A stretch of 64,000 nucleotides of DNA from Alphaproteobacteria bacterium (lineage in GTDB: Bacteria; Pseudomonadota; Alphaproteobacteria; Reyranellales; Reyranellaceae), in assembly GCA_019635875.1 (NCBI GenBank), contig JAHBYP010000001.1, positions 1,054,001 through 1,118,000 of the forward strand, written 5' to 3'. A program made the translations under genes and the position numbers. Under the pieces are notes generated by a model. It was not told the origin of the DNA. It saw nothing but the letters and a program-made list of their open reading frames with translations, and did no database searches. Shown here in pieces: positions 1 through 7,986 of this stretch (within the stretch, counting starts at the first letter, position 1; each line of letters begins with the position of its first letter).

Positions 1-146
1 TGCAGGAGCTCGACTGTGACGCGCTCGCCCAGCGCGGCGCGGCAGGCGGCAAAGAACGGCCGGGGCATGCGGCGCACCGGCGCCAGACTGTCGCGGCGGA
101 TCAGGAAGTATTCTTCCTCGATGCCGAAGGTGTAGGCCTCGGTCAT
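1..146 (-). CDS. Carboxylate-amine ligase (GCS2/YbdK family), N-terminal part
   Basis: Only the first 48 codons lie in the window; the gene runs off the left edge. The reverse-strand translation begins MTEAYTFGIEEEYFLI. The FGIEEEYFL stretch is the N-terminal signature of the glutamate-cysteine ligase type 2 / YbdK carboxylate-amine ligase family, ATP-dependent enzymes joining a carboxylate to an amine. A GGAG ribosome-binding site lies about 6 bases before the ATG. It is transcribed divergently from the DjlA-like gene across a 173-base gap. The substrate cannot be told from this fragment. Confidence 0.75.
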   Translation of the reverse strand, partial: MTEAYTFGIEEEYFLIRRDSLAPVRRMPRPFFAACRAALGERVTVELL

Positions 147-319
147 GGTCCGCTCCGTCGACGATGGGCACGTCACTGAAGAGGCATGGAGTCGGGTCGG
201 TCTCCGGCCGGCGGGGTTCAACGCGCGGACGCTCGCCGCGTTGCCGCCGAGCGGGACTGTGGCTCGAATGTGACGGCATCAGGTTGTGTGTCGGCCGCAC
301 TCCGGTTAGAGGTGCGCCG

Positions 320-1060
320 ATGAGCATCTGGGGCAAGATTCTCGGCGGCACCGCCGGCATCGTGATTGGGGGACCGATCGGCACGCTTCTCGGGGCCGGC
401 GGACGGAGTCTCGACTCTGCCGACGCTGAGACAGAGGGGCCGCCCGAGGCGACGCAGCAGATCGCCTTCACCATCGGTGTGATTGCGCTGGGCGCCAAGC
501 TGGCGCGGGTCGACGGCCAGGTGACGCGGCGCGAGATCGACGCCTTCCGCTCGTTCTTCCACGTGCCGCCGGAGGAGGTCGAGAACGTCGGCCGCTTCTT
601 CGACGTCGCCCAGCGCGACACGTACGGCTTCGAGACCTATGCGCGCCAGGTCGCCGGCCTGTTTCCCGACGATCCCCACGTGCTGGAGCAGGTTCTTGTC
701 GGACTGTGCCTGATCGCCGGCGCCGATGGTTCGGCCTCGCCGCCCGAGGTCGAGTATCTGCGCGTCGTTGCGGCGATCTTCGGCATGGGGGAGGTGCGCC
801 TGCGCCGCGCCTTCGCCGCCGCCGGCGTCGAGCTGCGCGACGATCCCTGGGCGATTCTCGGCGTCATGCCCGACGCCGACGCGGAGGAGCTCAAGCGCGC
901 CCATCGCCAGCTGGCGCTCGAGTACCATCCCGACCGCCTGATGGCGCGCGGCCTGCCGGCGGAGGCGATCCAGCTCGCCAATCGCAAGTTCGCTGCGATC
1001 AACGCCGCCTACGACAGAGCTCGCGCTGCGCTGCCAGGCGGATCCACCGACACGCAATGA
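320..1060 (+). CDS. DjlA-like co-chaperone: TerB domain plus C-terminal J domain
   Basis: A 246-residue protein. The N-terminus (MSIWGKILGG, then a Gly-rich hydrophobic stretch to about residue 27) resembles the membrane anchor of DjlA. Residues ~47-165 form a TerB-type helical domain with acidic loops at ARVDG (63-67) and AGADG (133-137). The C-terminal J domain (~176-236) carries the HPD motif at 203-205, which stimulates DnaK ATPase. The start at 320 was chosen because the upstream in-frame extension is Arg-rich and unlike the family, whereas MSIWGKI matches DjlA N-termini. The next gene starts inside its stop codon (ATGA), so the two are coupled. Confidence 0.85.
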   Translation: MSIWGKILGGTAGIVIGGPIGTLLGAGGRSLDSADAETEGPPEATQQIAFTIGVIALGAKLARVDGQVTRREIDAFRSFFHVPPEEVENVGRFFDVAQRDTYGFETYARQVAGLFPDDPHVLEQVLVGLCLIAGADGSASPPEVEYLRVVAAIFGMGEVRLRRAFAAAGVELRDDPWAILGVMPDADAEELKRAHRQLALEYHPDRLMARGLPAEAIQLANRKFAAINAAYDRARAALPGGSTDTQ

Positions 1061-2130
1061 CCTATCTGCCGGCGCTCGACGGGCTGCGGGCGCTGGCGGC
1101 GCTGTGGGTCGTGGCCTTCCACGCCACCGCCTTCACGGGCGTCGCGCCGCCGGTGATCCGTCACGGCTATCTCGGCGTCGACCTGTTCTTCGTCCTTTCC
1201 GGCTTCGTGCTGGCGCATGTCTATGCCCCGGTCTTCGCCCGCGACGGCATGCCCTTCTATGCGCGCTATCTGTACCGGCGCGTGGCGCGGCTTTGGCCGG
1301 TCTGGCTGGCCGTGCTGGCGCTGTTCGCGCTCAAGGCCGAGATCGGAAGCTGGAGCGGACTGGGCGGCGGCGGCCTGCGCCTTGCCGACGATCCGGGTCT
1401 GTGGTCGCTCTACGCGCTGCTGATGCAGAGCTGGGGCTGGGCCGATCCCGAGCGCATCAATCCGCCGGGCTGGAGCCTCAGCTACGAGTGGGCGGCCTCG
1501 CTGCTGCTGCCGCTGGCGCTCGCTGCCGCGGTGCGGCTGCGTTCGCCGCTCATCTGCCTGGCGTTGGTGCTGCTGAGCGTGGCGGCACACACGCTATACA
1601 CGCACCTCAACGGCCTGCCGTCGCTGCATACCGCGGCGGCCCATGGCGGCGCGCGCGTCGCGGCGGAGTTCCTCGCCGGGGTCCTCATGTGGCGCTGCTG
1701 GCATCAGACCGACTGCGCGCCGGCGTCCGCGGGGCTGCTCGCCGGCCTGTGCGCGTTGCTGGCGATCGCGGCGATGGCTGCCTTCGGCCCGGCTCTGTGG
1801 CTCGATCATCTCCTGATCGTGCTGGCCGCCGGTGTGATCGGCGGCGTGGCCGCGGGCCGGGGCAGGCTGGCCGTCCTGCTGTCAAGTCGGGCGCTACGGA
1901 TGGTCGGTGCGGCGTCCTATGCGCTCTACGTTGTGCACTGGCTGGTCTTCGAAAGCCTGTGGTGGGCCTTCGACCGGCTCGGGCTGGTCGTCGGAACGGC
2001 AGCGGGCTGGCTGTTCTTCGGCGCTATGATCACGCTGTCGCTGGTCGCCGCCTTCGCCCTGCATATCGTGATCGAGCGGCCCGCGCGCAGCACGCTGCGC
2101 CGTCTCGCCGAGGCCGAGCCGGCGCGCTAG
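1057..2130 (+). CDS. Acyltransferase family 3 (OafA/YrhL-like) membrane protein
   Basis: A 357-residue polytopic membrane protein opening MTYLPALDGLRALAALWVVAFHA. The DGLRA start and the conserved His in the first transmembrane segment (VVAFHA) are hallmarks of acyltransferase 3 enzymes, which move acetyl or other acyl groups onto sugars of peptidoglycan, O-antigen or exopolysaccharide. HGYLGVDLFFVLSGF follows, the second family motif. About ten hydrophobic segments are visible. Start 1057 gives a 4-base ATGA overlap with the preceding gene. The peptidoglycan amidase downstream suggests, but does not prove, a cell-envelope substrate. Confidence 0.88.
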   Translation: MTYLPALDGLRALAALWVVAFHATAFTGVAPPVIRHGYLGVDLFFVLSGFVLAHVYAPVFARDGMPFYARYLYRRVARLWPVWLAVLALFALKAEIGSWSGLGGGGLRLADDPGLWSLYALLMQSWGWADPERINPPGWSLSYEWAASLLLPLALAAAVRLRSPLICLALVLLSVAAHTLYTHLNGLPSLHTAAAHGGARVAAEFLAGVLMWRCWHQTDCAPASAGLLAGLCALLAIAAMAAFGPALWLDHLLIVLAAGVIGGVAAGRGRLAVLLSSRALRMVGAASYALYVVHWLVFESLWWAFDRLGLVVGTAAGWLFFGAMITLSLVAAFALHIVIERPARSTLRRLAEAEPAR

Positions 2131-2139
2131 GCTCGTGCG

Positions 2140-2883
2140 ATGATCGAAGCACCCTCGAACAACCATGGACCGCGTGAGGCGCCGGTCGCGCATCTCGTGC
2201 TGCATCACACCGCGCAGCCGCTCGACGTGTCGCTGGACCTGCTGCGCTTCGGCCGTGTCAGCGCCCACTACGTCGTCGACGTCAACGGCGACATCTATCG
2301 GCTCGTCGCCGAGGAGCGCGTCGCCTGGCACGCCGGCCTTTCTTGGTGGGGTGATGCGCGGGCACTGAACGAGACCTCGATCGGCATCGAGATCGTCAAC
2401 ATGGACGGCAACGTCCACGACTATCCCGCGGGGCAACGCGACGCGGTGATCGGCCTCTGTCGCGGCATCCTCGAGCGCCATCCCGGCATCGCCGCGCGCA
2501 ACGTGGTCGGCCATTCCGACATCGCGCCCGGGCGCAAGGACGACCCGGGCGGCCGGTTCTTCTGGCGCGCGCTGTCGGAGGCGGGCATTGGCCTCTGGCC
2601 AACGCCGTCGCCGGCCGCGGGCATGGTTGACGAGGCTGGCCTGCTCGCCGTCCTGCGGCGCATCGGCTATCCGCCACCGCATCGCTATGGCACGCGCGAC
2701 GGTCGCTTCGCCTATGTCGACGGCGACGACGACGCTGGCTTCAGTGAAATTGTCGATGTCAGCCCCGCCGACATCCTCGTCGCCTTCCAGCGGCGCTTCA
2801 GGCCGGCGCGGATCGATGGCCGCGCCGACGCCGAGTGCCTGGCGCTGGCGCGCGCGCTTGACGCGGCGCAGGCGCGGGCCTAG
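2140..2883 (+). CDS. N-acetylmuramoyl-L-alanine amidase (AmpD/AmiD, amidase_2 family)
   Basis: A 247-residue amidase_2 protein that cleaves the amide between (anhydro)MurNAc and the stem peptide. Likely zinc ligands are H22, H125 (GHSDIAPGRKDDPG) and D135; the spacing of ten between the last two equals that in AmpD (H154/D164). E84 in GIEIVN fits the catalytic glutamate, and K133 fits the conserved lysine. Residues ~160-247 look like a peptidoglycan-binding or AmiD-like C-terminal helical region. No signal peptide is visible, so it may act on recycled muropeptides in the cytoplasm. It starts 9 bases after the acyltransferase; rnpB follows at once. Confidence 0.88.
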   Translation: MIEAPSNNHGPREAPVAHLVLHHTAQPLDVSLDLLRFGRVSAHYVVDVNGDIYRLVAEERVAWHAGLSWWGDARALNETSIGIEIVNMDGNVHDYPAGQRDAVIGLCRGILERHPGIAARNVVGHSDIAPGRKDDPGGRFFWRALSEAGIGLWPTPSPAAGMVDEAGLLAVLRRIGYPPPHRYGTRDGRFAYVDGDDDAGFSEIVDVSPADILVAFQRRFRPARIDGRADAECLALARALDAAQARA

Positions 2884-2892
2884 CTGGAGGCT

Positions 2893-3301
2893 GTCAGACG
2901 GCTGGACGGCCGCGGCGCGGCCCCGCGAGGGATACCGCGTCGAGGAAAGTCCGGGCTCCACGGAAACACGGTGCCGGCTAACGGCCGGCGGGGGCGACCC
3001 CAGGGAAAGTGCCACAGAGAGCAGACCGCCGAACGGGCCTCGGCCCGTGGCAAGGGTGAAAGGGTGCGGTAAGGGCGCACCGCGCGACCGGCAACGGAAG
3101 CGGCACGGCAAACCCCACCGGGAGCAAGACCAAATAGGGATGGCACAGGCCGGGCAACCGGCCGCAACGCGTTTCCGCGTCGCCGTCCGGGTCGGTCGCG
3201 CGAGGCGTCCGGTGACGGGCGCCCCAGAGGAATGGTCGTCGAACGCCCCAAGGCTTTGGCCGGCGGGGCGGGAACAGAACCCGGCTTACAGGCCGTCTGA
3301 C
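2893..3301 (+). ncRNA. rnpB: RNase P RNA (M1 RNA), bacterial type A
   Basis: Catalytic RNA of ribonuclease P, which trims the 5' ends of tRNA precursors. The universally conserved CR-I block GAGGAAAGTCCGGGCTCC lies at 2942-2959; the matching CR-V block (ACAGAACCCGGCTTACA) is at 3274-3290, and the CR-IV-like CAAGACCAAATAGGG is near 3125-3139. The closing P1 helix pairs GTCAGACGGC (2893-2902) with GCCGTCTGAC (3292-3301); the mature ends may extend a few bases further. It sits 9 bases after the amidase stop and converges on the LRR gene. Reading frames across it are spurious. Confidence 0.97.
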
Positions 3302-3314
3302 GCCTTGCCCGAGC

Positions 3315-4517
3315 CTATTTGCTGACGCGCACCTTGGGGTGGCTCGTCTTCGCCGCCGCCACGGCGCCGTCGCTGACTTGCGATTTCGAAGCCGTGATCG
3401 AGGTCACGGTCTTGATCTCCAGCAGGGCCTTGAAGCCGGCATCGCCGACGCTTGTCGAGGCGACGCCCACCGAGCGCAGCGCGCCGAATTTCGACAGGGT
3501 GGTCATGCCGGCATCGGTGACCTTGGTGCCGTCGAGCTTGATCCACGACAGCTTGGGCAGGGCGGCGAGCGGCGGCAGTCCGGCGTCGGTGATCGCCGTG
3601 TTGTCGAGCCACAGGGTCTGCAGCTCCCTGTTGGCGGCCAGTGCCTTGAGCCCGGCGTCGGTGATCGGCGTGTCGTTGAGGTAGATCGTCTCAAGCTTCG
3701 CCAAGCTGCCGATCGCCGGCATCGACTTGTCGCTGATCTTGGTCTTCCACACGAACAGGCGGCGCAGGTTCTTCATCTTGCCGAGATGCTGGCCGCCGGC
3801 GTCGTCGAGCTTGCTGGCCATGAAGGTGACGTCCTCGAGCACCGGCGCCTTGGCCAGTTCCTCGATCTCCTCGTTGATCTCGGCGAACTGGATCACCAGG
3901 TGGCGCAGCGCCGGCATGGCGGCGATCGCCGCCATGCCTTTGCGCGTCACGCCCTTCATCGAGTTGAACCACAGGCTGCGCAGCGCCGGCAGGCCCCTGA
4001 TCGCCTCGAGCCCGGCGTCGCCGATCTCGGTGCTGCTGACGTCGAGGTTCTGCAGCTTCTTGAGCTTGGCGACATGCGCCATGCCCGCCGCCGTGACCTT
4101 GGTGTTGAACATCTTGAGGTCGGTAAGCTCGTCCAGAGTGCCGATCTGGGCGAGTGCCGTGTCGGTTATCGCCGAGAAGTGCACGCTCAGGCGCCGCAGC
4201 TTCGGTACCGTCTTGACCAGAACGGCGACCGCCGCATCCGTACCCGCCCTGTTGCCGAGGCCCACGTCGGCGAGCTTTGGAAATGCCTTGAGCTTGGCGA
4301 GGTCGGCGGGAACCAGAGTCTTGTCGCGTGCCAATCCGTTGAAGTCGACCGATGTCGCGATCTGCACCAGTTCCGGCGTTGCGTCCTTGGAGTTCAGCTT
4401 GATGCCTAGCCCCCTGAGCCAGTCGGCCGCTTCCTGCGGGCTCTGCGCGGTGGCGGGCCCGCAAAGGGCCGCTACCGCGATCACGGCCAGCGCAATCAGG
4501 CGCATCGTACGGGTCAT
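3315..4517 (-). CDS. Secreted leucine-rich-repeat protein
   Basis: A 400-residue protein with a Sec signal peptide (hydrophobic ~5-20, AxA-type site near residue 25, ...GPATAQ). From about residue 91 to 390 it is built of roughly a dozen near-regular 24-residue leucine-rich repeats. They follow the pattern ITDAGL..LA.L..L..L.L..T and are closest to the RNI/AMN1-like repeats common in planctomycetes and some proteobacteria. No enzymatic domain is seen; LRR solenoids usually bind proteins, so a periplasmic or exported binding role is inferred. A strong GAGGGGGAG ribosome-binding site precedes the ATG. It converges on rnpB, whose end is only about 14 bases away. Confidence 0.8.
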   Translation of the reverse strand: MTRTMRLIALAVIAVAALCGPATAQSPQEAADWLRGLGIKLNSKDATPELVQIATSVDFNGLARDKTLVPADLAKLKAFPKLADVGLGNRAGTDAAVAVLVKTVPKLRRLSVHFSAITDTALAQIGTLDELTDLKMFNTKVTAAGMAHVAKLKKLQNLDVSSTEIGDAGLEAIRGLPALRSLWFNSMKGVTRKGMAAIAAMPALRHLVIQFAEINEEIEELAKAPVLEDVTFMASKLDDAGGQHLGKMKNLRRLFVWKTKISDKSMPAIGSLAKLETIYLNDTPITDAGLKALAANRELQTLWLDNTAITDAGLPPLAALPKLSWIKLDGTKVTDAGMTTLSKFGALRSVGVASTSVGDAGFKALLEIKTVTSITASKSQVSDGAVAAAKTSHPKVRVSK

Positions 4518-4542
4518 CGCTATTCTCCCCCTCGCGCAGCCG

Positions 4543-5496
4543 CTACGGCTGGATGTTCGTCAGGAACCTCTCCGGCGGATTCTCGCCCCACTGCGAAACA
4601 AAGCCTTGCTCAACGCTTAGTAGATTACCGCCATTGGCGACATTGAGCCGATCGGTGTCGGCCCAGCGCTCATGCATTCGGCCCCAGGGATCGCTCCAGT
4701 AGTCGTAGACCTGGCTGCCCAGCGTGTGGCGGCCGATGCCCCACATGTGCTCGTACTTGCCCAGGCCCTTGAGATACGCGTGGTCCTGCATCACCGCGTC
4801 GATGTCAGGCACCTCGAAGGAGAGGTGGTTCAGCCCCGTCTTCTCGTGGCGGATGCAGAAGAAGACGTGGTGGTCGACATGCTCCGCGCCACGGTCGAGA
4901 CGGTTGAACGAGCCGATGACGTTGTCGGGCGCGCCGGCATAGACGTCGTCGGAGCGGACGAAACCCAGCGTGTCACGGAACCACTTCACGGTCTCCTCGA
5001 CCCTGGGTGTGCCCATCACGCCATGGCCGATGCGCTTGATCATGGTGGGCGATTTCGACAGCCTCATCAGCCGACCTTTGCGGCGCAGCGGCTCGTCGCC
5101 GCTGTTGGACGGATCGCGCGGCACGGCGATCGGCGGGAGCTCGGCGACGCCGTGCACGACCTCGATCTGGTAGCCGTTGGGCTCGCGCAGCCGCACACGC
5201 CTGCCACCGCCAGGCTCGTCGATGGTCTCGACGCCGGAGGCGCCGGGCAGGGCGGCGAGCCTGGCGAGATCGTCCTCGCTGCGCGCGTGATAGGCGAAGC
5301 CGACGAATCTCGGGTCACCCTTCTCGGTGACGTGTATGTGGTGCGGCGCGTCGGAGCCGCGCATGTACAGCGCGGTATCGGTCCGTGCCGACCGTACCAT
5401 GCCAAAATGCGTGAGGAACTCCTCCATCGCATCGAGGTCGGGCGCGCGCAGGCGGCCCCAGGCGAGGTCGATCACCTTTACGATCGGTGCGGTCAT
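4543..5496 (-). CDS. Two-domain VOC protein, extradiol-dioxygenase type
   Basis: A 317-residue protein with two vicinal-oxygen-chelate domains (~8-118 and ~153-290). The second keeps a full iron site: H158 (GHGVMG), H224 (LNHLSFEV) and E276 (MHERW). The intervals (66 and 52 residues) closely match those of 2,3-dihydroxybiphenyl dioxygenase (H146/H210/E260). A catechol-type ring-cleaving reaction is therefore plausible; the aromatic substrate is unknown. A GGGAGAG ribosome-binding site precedes the ATG. It lies 25 bases upstream of the LRR gene on the same strand, and co-transcription is possible though no functional link is obvious. Confidence 0.8.
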   Translation of the reverse strand: MTAPIVKVIDLAWGRLRAPDLDAMEEFLTHFGMVRSARTDTALYMRGSDAPHHIHVTEKGDPRFVGFAYHARSEDDLARLAALPGASGVETIDEPGGGRRVRLREPNGYQIEVVHGVAELPPIAVPRDPSNSGDEPLRRKGRLMRLSKSPTMIKRIGHGVMGTPRVEETVKWFRDTLGFVRSDDVYAGAPDNVIGSFNRLDRGAEHVDHHVFFCIRHEKTGLNHLSFEVPDIDAVMQDHAYLKGLGKYEHMWGIGRHTLGSQVYDYWSDPWGRMHERWADTDRLNVANGGNLLSVEQGFVSQWGENPPERFLTNIQP

Positions 5497-5725
5497 GGCG
5501 CTCTCCCGCGCTCATTCGCCATTATGCGGCGACGCTGCGGATTTTCGTTCAATGATTATGTCGGCGGCAAGCGTGATATCATGCGCCGGTGCTTCAAGAA
5601 CGTAGCGGATAACCGCCGTCGGGCGGTTGGCGGCGGCCATATTGTCGCCACGCACGCGTTCCAGCGTGCTGAAGTTCGGGTGGTCGGCGCGCGGCCATCC
5701 CAAAGGCAAAGGTGGAGATGAGACG

Positions 5726-5956
5726 ATGACCAAATTTCCTGTCGGCCTCAGGGTCGTGCCGGCTGTCGTCGCGGTGTCGCTGCTGCTCTCGGCGTGCGGC
5801 AACACTTGGGGACAGCGCGCCGTGACGGGCGGCGGCATCGGCGCCGCCGCCGGCGCGGTGGTGGGCGCCGCGACCGGCGGACTCTCTGTCGTCGGCGGTG
5901 CACTCATCGGCGGCGCCGTCGGCGCCGGCATCGGCGCAGCGACCACGCCCCGCTGA
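5726..5956 (+). CDS. Small glycine-zipper lipoprotein
   Basis: A 76-residue protein: a short charged N-terminus, a hydrophobic segment and a lipobox LLLSACG with the lipidated Cys near residue 23. A Gly/Ala-rich tract follows (GGGIGAAAGAVVGAATGG and onward), typical of glycine-zipper outer-membrane lipoproteins. The start at 5726 has a good purine-rich site (GGTGGAGATGAG) 6-15 bases upstream; the in-frame upstream extension would bury the signal peptide. The function is unknown; such proteins are usually envelope-associated. Confidence 0.75.
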   Translation: MTKFPVGLRVVPAVVAVSLLLSACGNTWGQRAVTGGGIGAAAGAVVGAATGGLSVVGGALIGGAVGAGIGAATTPR

Positions 5957-6127
5957 TTCGACGCGGGGCAGCGCGCCGCCTTGAGTACCACGCGCGCCTC
6001 CGCTCGCATCGAATGACGAGGGATGCCCCGGTGGCGTTGCCTGGGAAGAAAACGACGAACTCGCCAGTCCTGAGGGTCGACGGGGCGCTCGGCATTCTCG
6101 CCACCAATAGTACCGGCCTGAGTGCGC

Positions 6128-6171
6128 AGGATGACACTTCGGCAACGCGGCTTGCGGCCGAAGGTCATCCT
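6128..6171. repeat. Imperfect inverted repeat (hairpin)
   Basis: AGGATGACACTTCGGC (6128-6143) faces GCCGAAGGTCATCCT (6157-6171), complementary apart from one unpaired base, with a 13-base loop. No T-run follows. Its GGATGAC ends resemble the outer ends of the dispersed palindromes elsewhere in the window. It may be a relic of that family or a hairpin ending transcription from upstream. Confidence 0.5.
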
Positions 6172-6405
6172 CGTCTCGCCACCCACTGACATCCTCGGTC
6201 GTGGCATAGCCACTCGACGCATCGAACGAACCGTGATTCAATTCAGGGGGCGCATTGCGTCCATGCTCAATGTGTATTTCAGTTGGCGCCATCTGCAGCA
6301 GATAGAGGGCCATAGCATGCCAGCGCGCTATTAGCGGGAGGGCCATTCACTCCAGGGTTGAGGCTAACCCATTCTCCAGACGGCCATTTTTGCCTGTCCT
6401 AAGGT

Positions 6406-6434
6406 TTGACGTCCGTAGCTTCCCGTGATATCCC
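6406..6434 (+). promoter_or_regulatory. Candidate mraZ / dcw promoter
   Basis: TTGACG (6406-6411), 17 bases, then TATCCC (6429-6434). The -35 matches the sigma-70 consensus in five of six positions; the -10 is weak (TAT then CCC). It overlaps the MraZ boxes, as expected for an autoregulated promoter, and lies about 90 bases before the mraZ ATG. This is inferred from sequence only. Confidence 0.4.
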
Positions 6435-6445
6435 ATGATATCCCG
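6421..6445 (-). promoter_or_regulatory. MraZ-box operator (three 10-bp-phased repeats)
   Basis: Three direct repeats begin TCCCG (6421), TCCCA (6431) and TCCCG (6441), exactly 10 bases apart. Read on the minus strand they are CGGGA, TGGGA, CGGGA with 5-base spacers (both TATCA). MraZ is known to bind tandem TGGGN boxes separated by 5 bases, so the spacing and core fit well. Placement just upstream of mraZ points to autorepression of the dcw operon. The boxes are on the strand opposite to mraZ. Confidence 0.65.
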
Positions 6446-6529
6446 TAAGCCGCTGAAGTCGGCAGGGGATGCCACCGGTTCCGCGTGGGGCGGAGGGGGC
6501 TCAAAGACCGGGCGCATGGGGGATGGGAC

Positions 6530-7033
6530 ATGTTCCTATCCACATACCTGATGAAGGTGGACGGCAAGGGGCGCGTATCCGTCCCGGCCGCTTGGCGCGC
6601 CCACCTCAGCAACGATGGGCTCGACGGTTTCATCGCCTTCCCGTCCCTGACCCACCCGGCGGTCGACGCGCGCGGCAAGGGCGGCTTCGGCCAGCTGATG
6701 GCCAAACTGCGTAGCGACAGCGAGGCGCGGGCCGGCACGCTGGAGACAGAGCTGTTCGTCGAGGGCGACAACGACGCAGCCTATCTCTCGAGCGTGGCGA
6801 TCGATGTGACGTTCGATAGCGAAGGCCGCCTGTCGCTGCCGGCGACGCTGTGGTCGGCGCTGGGAGTCAACGGCGGCGGCGAGAAGCCCGGCCAGCTCGC
6901 CTTTGTCGGCCGCAACTCGTATTTCCAGGTATGGGCCGCCGCAGCCTGGGCCGCACAGTCCGAGCACGAGCGCGAGCGCTTCATGGCCCGCATCGCCGGC
7001 CGCCGCGTCGTGCCGCTTCCCGGGGGTGGGTGA
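6530..7033 (+). CDS. mraZ: Transcriptional regulator MraZ
   Basis: A 167-residue protein with two AbrB-like SpoVT/MraZ DNA-binding domains. The first begins [22 protein letters not shown] and the second contains [18 protein letters not shown]; the repeated D..GR.S.PA pattern is the family signature. Family members form ring-shaped oligomers that repress the dcw operon through tandem TGGGN boxes, which are present upstream. Start 6530 yields the canonical [12 protein letters not shown]-terminus. Its stop overlaps the rsmH start (TGATG). It is slightly longer than the usual 140-150 residues. Confidence 0.95.
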   Translation: MFLSTYLMKVDGKGRVSVPAAWRAHLSNDGLDGFIAFPSLTHPAVDARGKGGFGQLMAKLRSDSEARAGTLETELFVEGDNDAAYLSSVAIDVTFDSEGRLSLPATLWSALGVNGGGEKPGQLAFVGRNSYFQVWAAAAWAAQSEHERERFMARIAGRRVVPLPGGG

Positions 7034-7986
7034 TGAGCGCGACCCATGTCCCCGTCCTGGTCGAGGAGGTCGTCGCGGCCTTGCTGCCGCGCGATGACGC
7101 GCTCTTCGTCGACGGCACCTTCGGCGCAGGTGGGTATACCCGCGCATTGCTGGGCGCCGCCGCCTGCCGCGTGTACGGCATCGATCGCGACCCCACCGCG
7201 ATCGATGCCGGCCGGGTTCTCGTCGCGGAGTACCCCGGCCGCCTGCGGCTGATCGAGGGCCGCTTCGGCGATCTCGACACCCTGCTTGCAGCCAACGACG
7301 TCGCGCCCGGGACAATCGATGGCGTGGCGCTCGATCTCGGCGTGTCGTCGATGCAGATCGACAGTGCCGAGCGCGGCTTCTCGTTCCGCTTCGACGGACC
7401 GCTCGACATGCGCATGTCGGCCAGCGGCGCGTCGGCCGCCGACGTGGTCAACAACGCCGACGAACGCGAGCTCGCCGACCTCATCTACCGCTACGGCGAG
7501 GAGCGCCAGTCACGCCGCGTCGCGCGCGCCATCGTCAGCGCGCGCAAGGCCGACCGCATCGAGCGCACCGGCCAGCTCGCCGACATCGTGCGTCGCGCGC
7601 TGGGTCCGGCGGCATCGCGCGCGGCCATCGATCCGGCAACGCGCACCTTCCAGGCGCTGCGCATCCACGTGAACGACGAGTTGGGCGAGCTCGAGCGCGG
7701 TCTGGCCGCCGCCGAGCGCGTGCTGGCGCCGGGCGGCCGTCTCGCGGTCGTCTCGTTCCATTCGCTGGAGGACCGCATGGTGAAGGGCTTCCTGCGCGGT
7801 CGTGCCGAGGAAGGGCCGCGTCCGTCGCGCCATCTGCCTGATCCGCGCCGTGCCGATCCGCGGCGACCCGGCTGGCGGCTCGTCACCCGCCGGCCGATCG
7901 AGCCCGGCGACGCGGAGGTCGCACGCAATCCACGCGCCCGCTCGGCCAAGTTGCGCGTCGGCGAGAGAGTTGGAGCGGCGGCATGA
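7033..7986 (+). CDS. rsmH: 16S rRNA (cytosine-1402-N4)-methyltransferase RsmH (MraW)
   Basis: A 317-residue S-adenosylmethionine-dependent methyltransferase that modifies C1402 in the ribosomal P site. The N-terminus [11 protein letters not shown] and the SAM motif [16 protein letters not shown] are diagnostic, as are [26 protein letters not shown] and [13 protein letters not shown]. The length is normal (about 310). Start 7033 overlaps the mraZ stop (TGATG). It is the second gene of the dcw operon; ftsL starts within its stop codon (ATGA). Confidence 0.97.
   Translation: MSATHVPVLVEEVVAALLPRDDALFVDGTFGAGGYTRALLGAAACRVYGIDRDPTAIDAGRVLVAEYPGRLRLIEGRFGDLDTLLAANDVAPGTIDGVALDLGVSSMQIDSAERGFSFRFDGPLDMRMSASGASAADVVNNADERELADLIYRYGEERQSRRVARAIVSARKADRIERTGQLADIVRRALGPAASRAAIDPATRTFQALRIHVNDELGELERGLAAAERVLAPGGRLAVVSFHSLEDRMVKGFLRGRAEEGPRPSRHLPDPRRADPRRPGWRLVTRRPIEPGDAEVARNPRARSAKLRVGERVGAAA

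Larger units (their letters stand above)
5957..6529 (+). other. Non-coding leader between the lipoprotein and mraZ
   Basis: A 573-base gap without a convincing gene; the short frames in it have no recognisable protein and no ribosome-binding site. It contains an imperfect inverted repeat (6128-6171) and, near its right end, a candidate promoter and three MraZ boxes (6406-6445). From the promoter to the mraZ ATG there would be a leader of about 90 bases. The stretch is less GC-rich than the surrounding genes. Confidence 0.7.

Noticed and set aside
2588-3325. Open frame spanning the end of the amidase gene and rnpB
   Set aside because: It crosses the conserved RNase P RNA; its protein is Arg-rich and unrecognisable.
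6122-6334. A 70-codon plus-strand frame in the mraZ leader
   Set aside because: It lies partly over an inverted repeat, has no ribosome-binding site and no recognisable motif.
5512-6346. Overlapping minus-strand frames of 236 and 250 codons
   Set aside because: They are antisense to the small lipoprotein and run through its upstream gap and the mraZ leader; composition is low-complexity and no family is recognised.
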